Source of the DNA: Saccharothrix sp.
GTDB lineage: Bacteria; Actinomycetota; Actinomycetes; Mycobacteriales; Pseudonocardiaceae
DNA length: 64,000 bases
Direction of reading: 5' to 3'
Assembly: GCF_031180885.1 (NCBI RefSeq)
Contig: NZ_JAPSLK010000001.1
Coordinates: forward strand, 537,158 to 601,157
Shown: positions 51,066 to 59,237 of the stretch, one piece after another
Position numbering within the stretch: position 1 is the stretch's first letter
Layout: each line of letters begins with the position of its first letter
Program-made: the position numbers and the translations under genes
Notes under the pieces: model-generated
The model's input: only the letters and a program-made list of their open reading frames with translations
Told to the model about the DNA's origin: nothing
Databases searched by the model: none

Positions 51066-51792
51066 CCTCGACGGGAAGGTCGCGGTCGTCACCGGCGGCA
51101 CGCGCGGCATCGGGCACGCCACCGCCGCCGCGCTGGCCGACGCGGGAGCGACGGTGGTCATCACCGGCCGCGACGGCGAGACGGCCGCCAAGCGCGCCGC
51201 CGAACTCGGTGCGAAGGTGTCCGGTGTGGCCCTCGACGTCACCGACTCGGCGGCGGTGAAGGACGTCTTCAAGGCGGTCGCCAAGGAGCACGGCCGGATC
51301 GACGTGCTGGTCGCGAGCGCCGGCGTGCTCGAAGGCGGCCTCATCGGCATGCTCACCGACGACCACATCGGCCGCACCCTCACCACCAACGTCGCCGGCT
51401 CTCTGGCCTGCGTGCAGGCGGCGGCGCGGGTGATGATGCGCAAGCGGTCCGGCGCGATCGTCCTGCTCGGGTCGGTCGTCGGCGAGCGCGGCAACGCGGG
51501 CCAGACCGTGTACGCGGCGTCCAAGGCGGCGCTGTCCGCGGTGGCGAAGTCGGCGGCCAAGGAACTCGGCCGCCACGGCATCCGGGTCAACGCGGTCGCG
51601 CCCGGCGTGATCCGCACCGACCTCATCGCCGAGCAGTCCGAGGAGGTGCTGGCCAAGGTGCAGGCGGACACCGCGCTGGGCCGGCTGGGCACGCCCGAGG
51701 AGGTGGCGGCGGTGATCCGGTTCCTGGTCTCCGACGAGGCGTCGTTCGTGACCGGGCAGGTGCTCGGCATCGACGGGGGTCTGGTGCTGTGA
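51058..51792 (+). CDS. SDR-family 3-oxoacyl reductase (FabG-like)
   Basis: A 244-residue short-chain dehydrogenase. NAD(P) motif 'VAVVTGGTRGIGHATAAAL', 'VLVASAGVLEGG', catalytic Ser in 'IVLLGSVVGERGNAG' and the Y-x3-K 'TVYAASKAALSA', then 'GIRVNAVAPGVIRTD' and 'ASFVTGQVLGIDGGLVL'. It is FabG-like and probably reduces a 3-oxoacyl-ACP intermediate to the 3-hydroxy form. GTG start inside the ACP gene end; the stop overlaps the ligase start by 4 nt. Confidence 0.92.
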   Translation: MSSLDGKVAVVTGGTRGIGHATAAALADAGATVVITGRDGETAAKRAAELGAKVSGVALDVTDSAAVKDVFKAVAKEHGRIDVLVASAGVLEGGLIGMLTDDHIGRTLTTNVAGSLACVQAAARVMMRKRSGAIVLLGSVVGERGNAGQTVYAASKAALSAVAKSAAKELGRHGIRVNAVAPGVIRTDLIAEQSEEVLAKVQADTALGRLGTPEEVAAVIRFLVSDEASFVTGQVLGIDGGLVL

Positions 51793-53162
51793 GCCTGGTG
51801 CACCCGGACGCCCGGCTGCGCGACGCCGCGACCGGTGAGCTGGTCGGCGGGGCGGACCTGGCCGCTCGGGTGGCGGCGGAGGCCGTTCTCCTGCGCGACC
51901 TGCCGCCGGGCGTGCTGTTCCTGCGCGTCGGCGTGGACGTGCCCAGCGTGCTGCGGTACCTGGGGGCGCTGGAGGCCGGGCGCGCGGTGGCGCTGCTCGA
52001 CCCGGGGCAGGACCACGCGGTGCTGGCCGAGCTGGTCGGGCGGTTCCGGCCGGCGGCCGTGCTGGGCGCGCTTTCGGAGCCGTTGGGCGGTTACTCGGCG
52101 GAAGGCGTGCGTCTCTCGCCGGAAGGTGTCGCGCCGCACCCGGACCTCGCCGTGCTGCTGCCCACCAGCGGGTCCACGGGGAACCCCAAGTTCGTGAAGC
52201 TGTCCCGTCAGGCGCTGCACGCCAACGCGGTCGCCATCGCCGACGTGCTGGGCATCGGGCCCGACGAGGTCGCGCCCACCAGCCTGCCGCTGCACTACAG
52301 CTACGGCATGTCCGTGCTGAACAGCCACCTGGTGCGCGGGGCGACCGTGCTGCTGGAGGGCTCCGGCGTGGTCGCGCGGCCGTTCTGGGACGCCGTCGAG
52401 CGCTACGGGGCCACGTCGCTGGCCGGCGTGCCCTACCACTACGAGATGCTGCGGCGACTGCGGTTCGACCCGGCGAAGTACCCGTCGCTGCGCACGTTGA
52501 CGCAGGCCGGCGGCAAGCTGCGCACCGAGCTGGTGGCCGAGTTCGACGAAAAGATGCGTGCCGTGGGCGGGCGGATGTTCGTCATGTACGGGCAGACCGA
52601 GGCCGCGCCGCGGATGGCCACCGTGCCCGCCGAGCGGTTGGCGGAGAAGCTGGGGTCGGCGGGTCCGGCGCTGCCCGGCGGGTCGTTCGCGATCCGGGTG
52701 GACTCCGGTGCGGAGACCACCGACCCGGACGTCGTCGGGGAGGTCGTCTACCGCGGGCCGAACGTGATGATGGGGTACGCGTCCGCCGAGGAGGAACTGG
52801 TCGAGGGCGACTCGCTGGGCGGGGTGCTGGCCACCGGCGACCTCGGGTACCTCGACGCCGACGGCTACCTGTTCATCACCGGGCGGCTCAAGCGGATCGG
52901 CAAGGTGTTCGGCAACCGGGTCAACCTCGACGACCTGGAGCAGCTGGTGAAGCACCTCGGCCCGGCCGCCGCCGTGCCCGCGGGCGACAAGGTCGTGGTG
53001 TTCCTGGACGGCGGCGACCGCGAGACCTGCAAGGCCGCGGCCAAGGCGCTGGCCGAGTCGCTGCACCTGCACGTGACCGGCTTCGACGTGCGGCCGGCGG
53101 ACGGGTTCCCGCTGCTGCCCAGCGGCAAGATCGACTACCGGTCGTTGGAGGAACGGGTATGA
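51789..53162 (+). CDS. AMP-dependent acyl synthetase/ligase
   Basis: A 457-residue ANL-superfamily enzyme. P-loop A3 'VLLPTSGSTGNPKFVKLS', 'SLPLHYSYGMSVLN', A5 'FVMYGQTEAAPRMA', A7 'LATGDLGYLDADGYLFITGR' and the C-terminal catalytic Lys447 in 'LLPSGKIDYRSLEERV'. It is short, with a compact N-terminal domain. It activates a carboxylic acid as acyl-AMP and probably loads the neighbouring ACP; chain length is unknown. GTG start overlapping the SDR stop (GTGA); the stop overlaps the LuxE start. Confidence 0.9.
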   Translation: MSLVHPDARLRDAATGELVGGADLAARVAAEAVLLRDLPPGVLFLRVGVDVPSVLRYLGALEAGRAVALLDPGQDHAVLAELVGRFRPAAVLGALSEPLGGYSAEGVRLSPEGVAPHPDLAVLLPTSGSTGNPKFVKLSRQALHANAVAIADVLGIGPDEVAPTSLPLHYSYGMSVLNSHLVRGATVLLEGSGVVARPFWDAVERYGATSLAGVPYHYEMLRRLRFDPAKYPSLRTLTQAGGKLRTELVAEFDEKMRAVGGRMFVMYGQTEAAPRMATVPAERLAEKLGSAGPALPGGSFAIRVDSGAETTDPDVVGEVVYRGPNVMMGYASAEEELVEGDSLGGVLATGDLGYLDADGYLFITGRLKRIGKVFGNRVNLDDLEQLVKHLGPAAAVPAGDKVVVFLDGGDRETCKAAAKALAESLHLHVTGFDVRPADGFPLLPSGKIDYRSLEERV

Positions 53163-54205
53163 GCGTGTTCGCCTTGTCCCAGGCCGAGAAGGAGGCCGCG
53201 CTGCTGGCGCAGCTCACCGAGCTGACGGCCCACCACCGCGCGCACTCCCCGGAGTACGACCGGATCCTGTCCGCTTTGGGCGCGCCCACGGCGTTCGGGT
53301 CGGTGGCGGACCTGCCGTGGCTGCCGGTGCGGATGTTCAAGACGCACGACCTCAAGAGCATCCCGGACGACGAGGTGTTCAAGGTCCTGACGTCCTCGGG
53401 CACCACGGGCGCGGGCGCGTCGCGGATCTACCTGGACAAGGAAGCCGCCGCCGTGCAGCCCCGGCAGCTGGGTGCGACGTTGCGCGAAGTCCTTGGCGGC
53501 AAACGACTTCCGATGCTGATGGTGGACACGATCAGCATCATCAAGAACCGCCGGTCGTTCTCGGCGCGCGGCGCGGGCGTGCTCGGCATGGCGAACTTCG
53601 GGCGGTCGCACGTGTACGCGCTGGACGAGCACGACCAGCCGGACGTCGAGGCGGTGAAGGGGTTCCTGGAGAAGCACGGCGGTGAGCCGTTCCTGATCTT
53701 CGGGTTCACTTTCATGGTGTGGCAGTACCTCTATGAGGTCGCGCGCGAGCACAAGCTGGACCTGTCGAACGGCATCCTGATCCACTCGGGCGGGTGGAAG
53801 AAGCTGATCGACATCGCGGTGGACAACGCGGAGTTCCGGCGGCGGTTCGCCGAGGACACAGGGTTGACCCGGATCCACAACTACTACGGGATGATCGAGC
53901 AGATCGGCACCGTGTTCCTGGAGGGTCCGTCCGGGAACTCGTTGTACTGCCCCGATTTCGCCGATGTGATCATCCGCGACCCGGACACGTGGGAGGAGCG
54001 GCCGGTGGGCGAGCCCGGGGTGATCGAGGTGGTGTCGACGCTGCCGCGGTCGTACCCGGGGCACGTGCTGCTGACCGAGGACCTCGGGGTGGTGCACGGG
54101 ATCGACGACGGTGACTGGCCCGGCAAGCGGTTCTCCGTGCTGGGGCGGTTGCCGCGGGCGGAGGCGCGCGGGTGCTCCGACACGTTCGCGGGGGCGGCGG
54201 CATGA
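53159..54205 (+). CDS. luxE: LuxE-type acyl-protein synthetase
   Basis: A 348-residue protein of the LuxE/PaaK-like family. ATP site 'FKVLTSSGTTGAGASRIYLD', 'PFLIFGFTFMVWQYLYEV', 'LIHSGGWKKLIDIAVDN', 'LTRIHNYYGMIEQIGTVFLE' and a near-C-terminal Cys339 in 'ARGCSDTF', matching the LuxE cysteine that receives the acyl chain and passes it to LuxC. In light-producing bacteria it activates fatty acid for reduction to aldehyde. Here no luxA/luxB or luxD is present. ATGA overlap with luxC. It has a fuller relationship to glycan-locus LuxE than to the light operons, judged from context only. Confidence 0.88.
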   Translation: MSVFALSQAEKEAALLAQLTELTAHHRAHSPEYDRILSALGAPTAFGSVADLPWLPVRMFKTHDLKSIPDDEVFKVLTSSGTTGAGASRIYLDKEAAAVQPRQLGATLREVLGGKRLPMLMVDTISIIKNRRSFSARGAGVLGMANFGRSHVYALDEHDQPDVEAVKGFLEKHGGEPFLIFGFTFMVWQYLYEVAREHKLDLSNGILIHSGGWKKLIDIAVDNAEFRRRFAEDTGLTRIHNYYGMIEQIGTVFLEGPSGNSLYCPDFADVIIRDPDTWEERPVGEPGVIEVVSTLPRSYPGHVLLTEDLGVVHGIDDGDWPGKRFSVLGRLPRAEARGCSDTFAGAAA

Positions 54206-55422
54206 GGCGGCGCTTCCCGGCCGGTCCGGACACGAACGTCGACGCGTTGCTGGGGGACCTGTCGGTTCCGGTGGCGGATGGACCGCTGCGGGTGGGCGAC
54301 GAGCGGATCGTCGACTTCCTGGTGTCGTTCGCGCGCAAGCTGCTGGCCCCGACCACGGCTCGCCGGTTCCCCGAACTGGCGTCCCTGGGGTTCTTCCTGC
54401 GACGCGGTGAGATCACCAAGGTCCTCTCGTCACTGACCCGTGCCGACGCACTGCGCTTCCCGCGCGGTCTGGTCTTCCACGTGCCGCCGGCGAACGTGGA
54501 CACGATCTTCGTGTACTCGTGGGCGTTGTCGGCGTTGGCGGGCAACCGCAACGTCGTCCGCATCTCGCCCCGCTCGGCCGGTGCCGCGTCTACGGTCGTA
54601 GACGCTCTGAACGAGGCCCTTGCCGACGCTCACCCCGCCGTGGCCCAGACCCAGGCGATGGTCACCTACGACCGCGACGACGCGGTGACCGCGGCCCTGT
54701 CCGCCGCGTGCGACCTGCGCGTCATCTGGGGCGGCGACCGCGCCGTGACGGAGGTCCGCCGCCACCCCCTCGCACCGCACGCCAGGGACCTGACCTTCCC
54801 CGACCGGGCGTCTTTCGCGGCGGTCTCGGTGGCCGGCTGGCAGGCGGCTTCACCGGAGCAGCGCCGGGATGCCGCGGTCGGCTTCTACAACGACTCTTAT
54901 TGGTTCGACCAGGCCGCTTGCGCGTCACCCCGGGCCTTGTTCTGGGTCGGTGACGAGGTGGCCGCGTCGGCGGCTTCGGCGGAGTTCTTGGCTCTGTTGA
55001 GCGAAGTCGTGGCCGCGAAGGGTTTTGTCGTCGAACCCGCGATGGCCGTCCAGAAGCGCGTGTCGGCGTACGGCGTGGCCGCCGACGGCCACGCCCGCGC
55101 GATCCACTTCGCCGGCAACGCGGTGGCCACGGTCGAACTGACCGCGCCGTCGGACGTCCCGCGCGAGTGGCTGGGCGCCGGCACGTTCCCGCTGGCGACG
55201 CTGCCGAGCTTGGACGCCCTGGTCCCGATGGTGGAGCGCAAGGACCAGACGCTGTCGGTCTTCGGCTTCACCGAGCCGGAGCTGCGCGACCTGGTCGAGC
55301 GGCTGGCGGGGCGCGGCATCGACCGGATCGTCCCGTTCGGCTCGGCGCTGACCTTCTCCGAACTCTGGGACGGCTACGACCTGCTCAACGAATTCACCCG
55401 TTTGGTCACCATCAAACCCTGA
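54202..55422 (+). CDS. luxC: LuxC-type acyl reductase
   Basis: A 406-residue aldehyde-dehydrogenase-fold reductase. 'LVFHVPPANVDTIFVYSWAL', 'AGNRNVVRISPRSAG', the nucleotide region 'DLRVIWGGDRAVTEVRRHPL' and the acyl-accepting Cys240 in 'SYWFDQAACASPRALFWVG' all fit LuxC. It takes the acyl group from LuxE and reduces it to an aldehyde with NADPH. Shorter than V. harveyi LuxC (about 480 residues), but the catalytic Cys and Rossmann parts are intact. Last gene of the six-gene unit. About 585 bp of repeats follow. Confidence 0.9.
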   Translation: MRRRFPAGPDTNVDALLGDLSVPVADGPLRVGDERIVDFLVSFARKLLAPTTARRFPELASLGFFLRRGEITKVLSSLTRADALRFPRGLVFHVPPANVDTIFVYSWALSALAGNRNVVRISPRSAGAASTVVDALNEALADAHPAVAQTQAMVTYDRDDAVTAALSAACDLRVIWGGDRAVTEVRRHPLAPHARDLTFPDRASFAAVSVAGWQAASPEQRRDAAVGFYNDSYWFDQAACASPRALFWVGDEVAASAASAEFLALLSEVVAAKGFVVEPAMAVQKRVSAYGVAADGHARAIHFAGNAVATVELTAPSDVPREWLGAGTFPLATLPSLDALVPMVERKDQTLSVFGFTEPELRDLVERLAGRGIDRIVPFGSALTFSELWDGYDLLNEFTRLVTIKP

Positions 55423-55540
55423 CCCACCCACCCAACACCCCACCCACCCAACACCCCACCGCCCAGCCACCGCCGAACGCGCCCGGACCACCGCTGGCTG
55501 GCTCCCGGCCTTCGCTGGCTGGCCCCGGGGCGCGGCAGGC

Positions 55541-55612
55541 TGACTTCGAGGCGGGTCGGGTGGCTTCAGGGCGGGTCGGGTGGCCTCGGGGCGGGTCGGG
55601 TGGCCTCGGGGC
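55541..55612. repeat. 20-bp tandem repeat, three to four units
   Basis: Units of GCGGGTCGGGTGGCCTCGGG start at 55551, 55571 and 55591, with a degenerate unit before and a partial one after. Confidence 0.82.
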
Positions 55613-55887
55613 GCGGCCGGCTTGCCTGGGCCGCCGCCGGCCTGCGTGGGTGCCGGCCTGCGTGGGTGCCGGGCTGCGTGGGCTCGCCGCAGCCTGCACC
55701 CGCCGCTGGATGGGCTTGGGTGCCGCCGGATTGCCCGGGTGCGCCGCCAGCCTGCCCGAGCCAGCGCCGGGTACCCGCGCCCGTCGCCGCTGCGCGAACC
55801 ACCGCAGCGCCGGCCGCCGCTGTGCCGGCCGCCGCTCAGCCCGCCGCCGCACCAGCCGCGGGGGCCGGGGCGGTGCCTGCCGTTGTC

Positions 55888-55959
55888 CCGCGCTCCTCGT
55901 TCACGGGACGCGCGAGTCGGCGAGAGGTTTCAGATCCTGCGACTCACACGATCGGGTGA
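55888..55959. repeat. Dispersed repeat family B, copy 2
   Basis: This is the ungapped 72-bp partner of 10425-10496, beginning CCGCGCTCCTCGTTCACGGG. On the minus strand, downstream of wecB, it can be read as '...QDLKPLADSRVP' plus a TGA stop, although no start codon links it to a clear gene. Confidence 0.75.
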
Positions 55960-56007
55960 GACGTCCCAAGATCGCCTCACCAAGTACCCTACCAGCGCTT
56001 ATGTCGC

Positions 56008-57105
56008 CTAGCAGTACCCCAACTGCGACAGCGTGTCCACGACGATGCGGCTCGGGTGGAACTGGTCCATCCGGGACGGCAGGCGGTACGACTCGTAGTC
56101 GTCCAAGAACGCCTGCAGCTTGCCACCGTCCATCCCGGTCAGCAGCAGCGTGGTGCCGGGGCCGTGGTTGTCCTCGGTGCGCTCCCGGTGGATCGCGCAC
56201 GGTACGCCCAGGTAGTTGCACTCGGCCTGCAGGCCACCCGAGTCGGTCACCACGAACTTCGCCCGCGCCATGATCGGCAGGAACGCCAGGTACCGCAGCT
56301 TCGGCTTGATGATCAACCGCTCGCCGTCGAACAGGTGCCCCAACCCGTACTGCTTGATCCGGTCCTGCTCCGGCGGCCCCGCCAGGTACAGGATCGGCAT
56401 CCGCTCGCTGGCCTTCTTCAGCAGCTCCAGCGCCTCGCGGTACTTGTCCGCCCGCGACACCAGCTCGAACCGGTGCAGCGTGGCCAGGCCGAACTCCGCC
56501 GGCAACTCGAACGTCGGCTCCGCGTCGATGGCCAGGCGCATCGCGTCGATCGCCGTGTTCGCACCCGTGTTCACGACCGCGCCGCGCGCGTTGCGGAGGT
56601 TGTTGACCTCCTTCGCCGTCGGCGCGAAGTGCAGGTCGACGATCTTCGCCGCCAGCTTGCGGTTCAGTTCCTCCGGCAGTGGCGACAGCAGGCTGCCGGA
56701 CCGGGCACCGGCCTCGACGTGGGCCACGCGGGCCTTCAGGATGCGCTTGCCGATCAGCGCGCCGTACGGCGTGGTGAAGGTGTCGCCGTGGACGATGACC
56801 AGCGGGGGGCGGCCGTCGTCGGTGAGGATCGAGCGGAGTTCGGCGCGGCGGCCCCAGGCGTTGCGGAGGACCGTGGCGGCCCAGCCCGGGACCTGCGCCG
56901 GGCGCTCGATGTGCACCGCCTGCTCCTTCGGCACCAGCCACACGGCGGGCTCCGGCAACCGCAGGTCGTCCAGCGTCTCGGCGACGTGGTCGACGTGCTG
57001 CGCGGTGAACCAGATCTGCGGCTTGGTGCCCCGCTCCGCGATCGCGTGGAAGACCGGAGCGATCTTGATCAGTTCCGCGGTGGTGCCGAGGATGAAGGAG
57101 ATCAC
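56008..57105 (-). CDS. wecB: UDP-N-acetylglucosamine 2-epimerase (non-hydrolysing, WecB-like)
   Basis: A 365-residue GT-B-fold epimerase forming UDP-ManNAc from UDP-GlcNAc for surface glycan. It begins at GTG 57105 ('VISFILGTTAELIKIAPVFH'), with 'LVIVHGDTFTTPYGALIG', 'ARVAHVEAGARSG', 'PLPEELNRKLAAKIVDLHFA', 'LATLHRFELVSR' and 'FVVTDSGGLQAECNYLGVPC'. The EE of the active site (here 'PEELNR') and His/Glu loops are present. 'HRE' and 'GLQAEC' differ slightly from the canonical GIQEE, so a related nucleotide sugar is possible. Leftward, 36 bp after the LhgO-like gene. Confidence 0.88.
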   Translation of the reverse strand: MISFILGTTAELIKIAPVFHAIAERGTKPQIWFTAQHVDHVAETLDDLRLPEPAVWLVPKEQAVHIERPAQVPGWAATVLRNAWGRRAELRSILTDDGRPPLVIVHGDTFTTPYGALIGKRILKARVAHVEAGARSGSLLSPLPEELNRKLAAKIVDLHFAPTAKEVNNLRNARGAVVNTGANTAIDAMRLAIDAEPTFELPAEFGLATLHRFELVSRADKYREALELLKKASERMPILYLAGPPEQDRIKQYGLGHLFDGERLIIKPKLRYLAFLPIMARAKFVVTDSGGLQAECNYLGVPCAIHRERTEDNHGPGTTLLLTGMDGGKLQAFLDDYESYRLPSRMDQFHPSRIVVDTLSQLGYC

Positions 57106-57141
57106 GGCTGGACAGAGTACCGGGGGGCCGCCGACCGGGAC

Positions 57142-58335
57142 CTAGCGCGTCAGGTCCGCGACGTGCTTCGCGATCTCCAGAGATCCGGTCGCGGCGGGCG
57201 ACGGCGCGTTGAGCACGTGCACCTGGCCGGGCGCGGTCTCGACCAGGAAGTCGTCGACCAGCGAGCCGTCCGGGAGCATCGCCTGCGCCCGCACGCCGGC
57301 CGACGCGGGCACCAGGTCGTCCTCCCGCACGGCGGGCACCAACCTGGCCAGGCTCGCGGCGAACCGCTTGCGCGAGAACGACCGCAGCACCTCGTCCATG
57401 CCGGTCCGCGCGTACTTCCGGGCCAGCTTCCACGTGCCGGGGAACCTCGCCACCTCCAGGACGTCCCGCCCGGAGAAGTCCCGCCACCGGTACCCCTCGC
57501 GGCGCAGCGCGAGCACCGCGTTCGGCCCGCAGTGCACGCTGCCGTCGAGCATCCGGGTCAGGTGCACGCCCAGGAACGGCAGCGTCGGGTCCGGCACCGG
57601 GTAGATCAGCCCGCGCACCAGCGACGTCCGGCGCAGCTCGAAGTACTCGCCGCGGAACGGCACGATCCGCGCGGCCGGGGACAGCCCGGCCATCCGGGCG
57701 ATCCGGTCGCTGTGCAGGCCGGCGCAGTTCACCAGCACGTCCGCCCGCACCACACCGGACGGCGTCGCCACCTCGACACCACCGCCACGACCCGGCCGGA
57801 TCGCCAGCGCCGGGGTGGAAAGCCGCAGGTCCTGGCCCTCCAGCGAGCGCACGAGAGCCGCGCACACGGCCGGGAAGTCGATGATGGCGGTGCTCTCCAC
57901 CCGCAGCGCCTCGACGCACGCCACCTCGGGCTCGTAGTCCAGCGCCTCGGCGGCGGAGATCAACTTCGCGGGCACGCCGTTGGCCTCCGCGCGCTGGGCG
58001 AGGGCGTGCAGGCGGGGGAGTTCCTCGCGCGAGGTGGCCACGACGAGCTTGCCGCACACCTCCACCGGCACGTCGTGCCGCCGCGCGAACTCGATCATGG
58101 ACCGGTTGCCTGCCACGGACATCCGCGCCTTGAGCGACCCCGGCTTGTAGTACAGCCCGGCGTGCACGACGTTGCTGTTGTGCCCGGTCTGATGGGCGCC
58201 CCAGCGGTCCTCCTTCTCCAGGACCGTGACCCGGTCACCGCGGGAGACCAGCTCGTTCGCCACTGCCAGGCCGACGATCCCGCCGCCGATGACCACGATG
58301 TGCCGCACGGGCGGTGAATCGGCTCGGTTCGGCAC
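57142..58335 (-). CDS. lhgO: L-2-hydroxyglutarate oxidase / FAD-dependent oxidoreductase
   Basis: A 397-residue DAO-family flavoprotein. FAD-binding 'HIVVIGGGIVGLAVANELVS', then 'QTGHNSNVVHAGLYYKPGSL', which is characteristic of L-2-hydroxyglutarate oxidases (LhgO), 'LVNCAGLHSDRIARMAG', 'FRGEYFELRR' and 'LGVHLTRMLDGSVHCGPNAV'. It oxidises L-2-hydroxyglutarate to 2-oxoglutarate, passing electrons to quinone in E. coli. GTG 58335 or GTG 58308 could be the start. Its position between an LLM enzyme and wecB suggests an operon of convenience; no direct glycan role is evident. Confidence 0.9.
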   Translation of the reverse strand: MPNRADSPPVRHIVVIGGGIVGLAVANELVSRGDRVTVLEKEDRWGAHQTGHNSNVVHAGLYYKPGSLKARMSVAGNRSMIEFARRHDVPVEVCGKLVVATSREELPRLHALAQRAEANGVPAKLISAAEALDYEPEVACVEALRVESTAIIDFPAVCAALVRSLEGQDLRLSTPALAIRPGRGGGVEVATPSGVVRADVLVNCAGLHSDRIARMAGLSPAARIVPFRGEYFELRRTSLVRGLIYPVPDPTLPFLGVHLTRMLDGSVHCGPNAVLALRREGYRWRDFSGRDVLEVARFPGTWKLARKYARTGMDEVLRSFSRKRFAASLARLVPAVREDDLVPASAGVRAQAMLPDGSLVDDFLVETAPGQVHVLNAPSPAATGSLEIAKHVADLTR

Positions 58336-58339
58336 GGCG

Positions 58340-59203
58340 TTACCCCAGCGCGGGCAGCACGTCGGCGGCGACCTCTTCCAGCACGCTCTCCCGGCCGGCG
58401 AACACCCCGTCGTGCCGCGGCCAGTGCACGACCACGTCGGTGAACCCCAGCTCCTCGGCCCGGCCCACCGCGTCGCGGAAGGTCTCCACGCTGGTCAGCG
58501 AGTACACCGGGGCGGAGTCCAGGCTCAGGAACCGGTCGACGCGGCGGCCGTGCTCGTGCTGCACCTCGGTGAACCGGGCCGCCAGTTCGGCCACCCCGCG
58601 CCACCACGAGTCCAGGTCGTCGTCGGGCGTGCCGGAAGTCACCCAGCCCTGCCCGTGCCGCGCGGCCACGGCCATCGCCTTCGGCCCGTTGGCCGCGATC
58701 AGGAACGGCGGCCGGGGGCGCTGCACCGCACCGGGGTAGCTCCGCGCGTCCACGGCGGAGAAGTGCTCGCCCTCGTAGGTCGTCCGGTCCCGGCTGAGCA
58801 GCTTGTCCAGCAGCTCCACGAACTCGGCGAACCGCTCGGTCCGCTTCGCCGGCGCGGGCTGCCCCATCGCCAGGTGGTCGTACCCGTCACCGCCGCCGGC
58901 GCCGACGCCGACGGTGAGCCGGCCGTCGGAGATGTCGTCCAGCGCCAGCAGCTCGCGGGCGAACGGCACCGGGTGCCGGAACGTGGGGCTCGCCACGAAC
59001 GTGCCCAGCCGGATGCGCTCGGTCACCATCGCGGCGGCGGTCAGCGTCGGCACCGCCCCGAACCACGGCCCGTCCACCAGCGTGCGCCACGCCAGGTGGT
59101 CGTAGGTCCAGGCGTGGTGGAAGCCGTACTCCTCGGCGGCCCTCCACTTGGGTTCGGCGAACCACCAGCGGTGCTCGGGGAGGATGACGATGCCGGTGCG
59201 CAC
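58340..59203 (-). CDS. LLM-class F420-dependent oxidoreductase
   Basis: A 287-residue TIM-barrel enzyme of the luciferase-like superfamily. The sequence starts 'VRTGIVILPEHRWWFAEPKW', then 'FHHAWTYDHLAWR', 'RIRLGTFVASPTFRHPVPFA', 'LTVGVGAGGGDGYDHLAMG' and 'PFLIAANGPKAMAVAARHGQ'. The pattern fits F420-using actinomycete enzymes. The GTG at 59203 lies six bases after a TACCGT box on the minus strand, suggesting a leaderless transcript; a longer ATG start at 59239 would overlap the divergent gene. Substrate unknown. It is leftward and 4 bp ahead of the LhgO-like gene. Confidence 0.88.
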   Translation of the reverse strand: MRTGIVILPEHRWWFAEPKWRAAEEYGFHHAWTYDHLAWRTLVDGPWFGAVPTLTAAAMVTERIRLGTFVASPTFRHPVPFARELLALDDISDGRLTVGVGAGGGDGYDHLAMGQPAPAKRTERFAEFVELLDKLLSRDRTTYEGEHFSAVDARSYPGAVQRPRPPFLIAANGPKAMAVAARHGQGWVTSGTPDDDLDSWWRGVAELAARFTEVQHEHGRRVDRFLSLDSAPVYSLTSVETFRDAVGRAEELGFTDVVVHWPRHDGVFAGRESVLEEVAADVLPALG

Positions 59204-59237
59204 CGTCGTACGGTAGCCAGGTGTTCGCCCACGGGTC

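Larger units (their letters stand above)
55423..56007. other. Spacer rich in short tandem repeats, plus repeat B
   Basis: No supportable gene. It contains two tandem ACCCACCCAACACCCC units (about 55424-55460), a 20-bp tandem repeat (55541-55612), three 16-bp GCCTGCGTGGGTGCCG-like units (about 55639-55682), CGCCGCTG-rich sequence, and repeat B (55888-55959) just beyond the wecB stop. Confidence 0.6.

Noticed and set aside
55901-58057. 718-codon minus-strand open frame across wecB and the LhgO gene
   Set aside because: Shadow frame through two clear genes; only its end, lying in repeat B, is of interest.
58340-59203. Luciferase-like monooxygenase near luxC/luxE as a possible light-producing luxA
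   Set aside because: Its motifs fit F420-dependent actinomycete LLM enzymes. It is single, on the opposite strand and 3 kb away in another operon, so bioluminescence is not supported.
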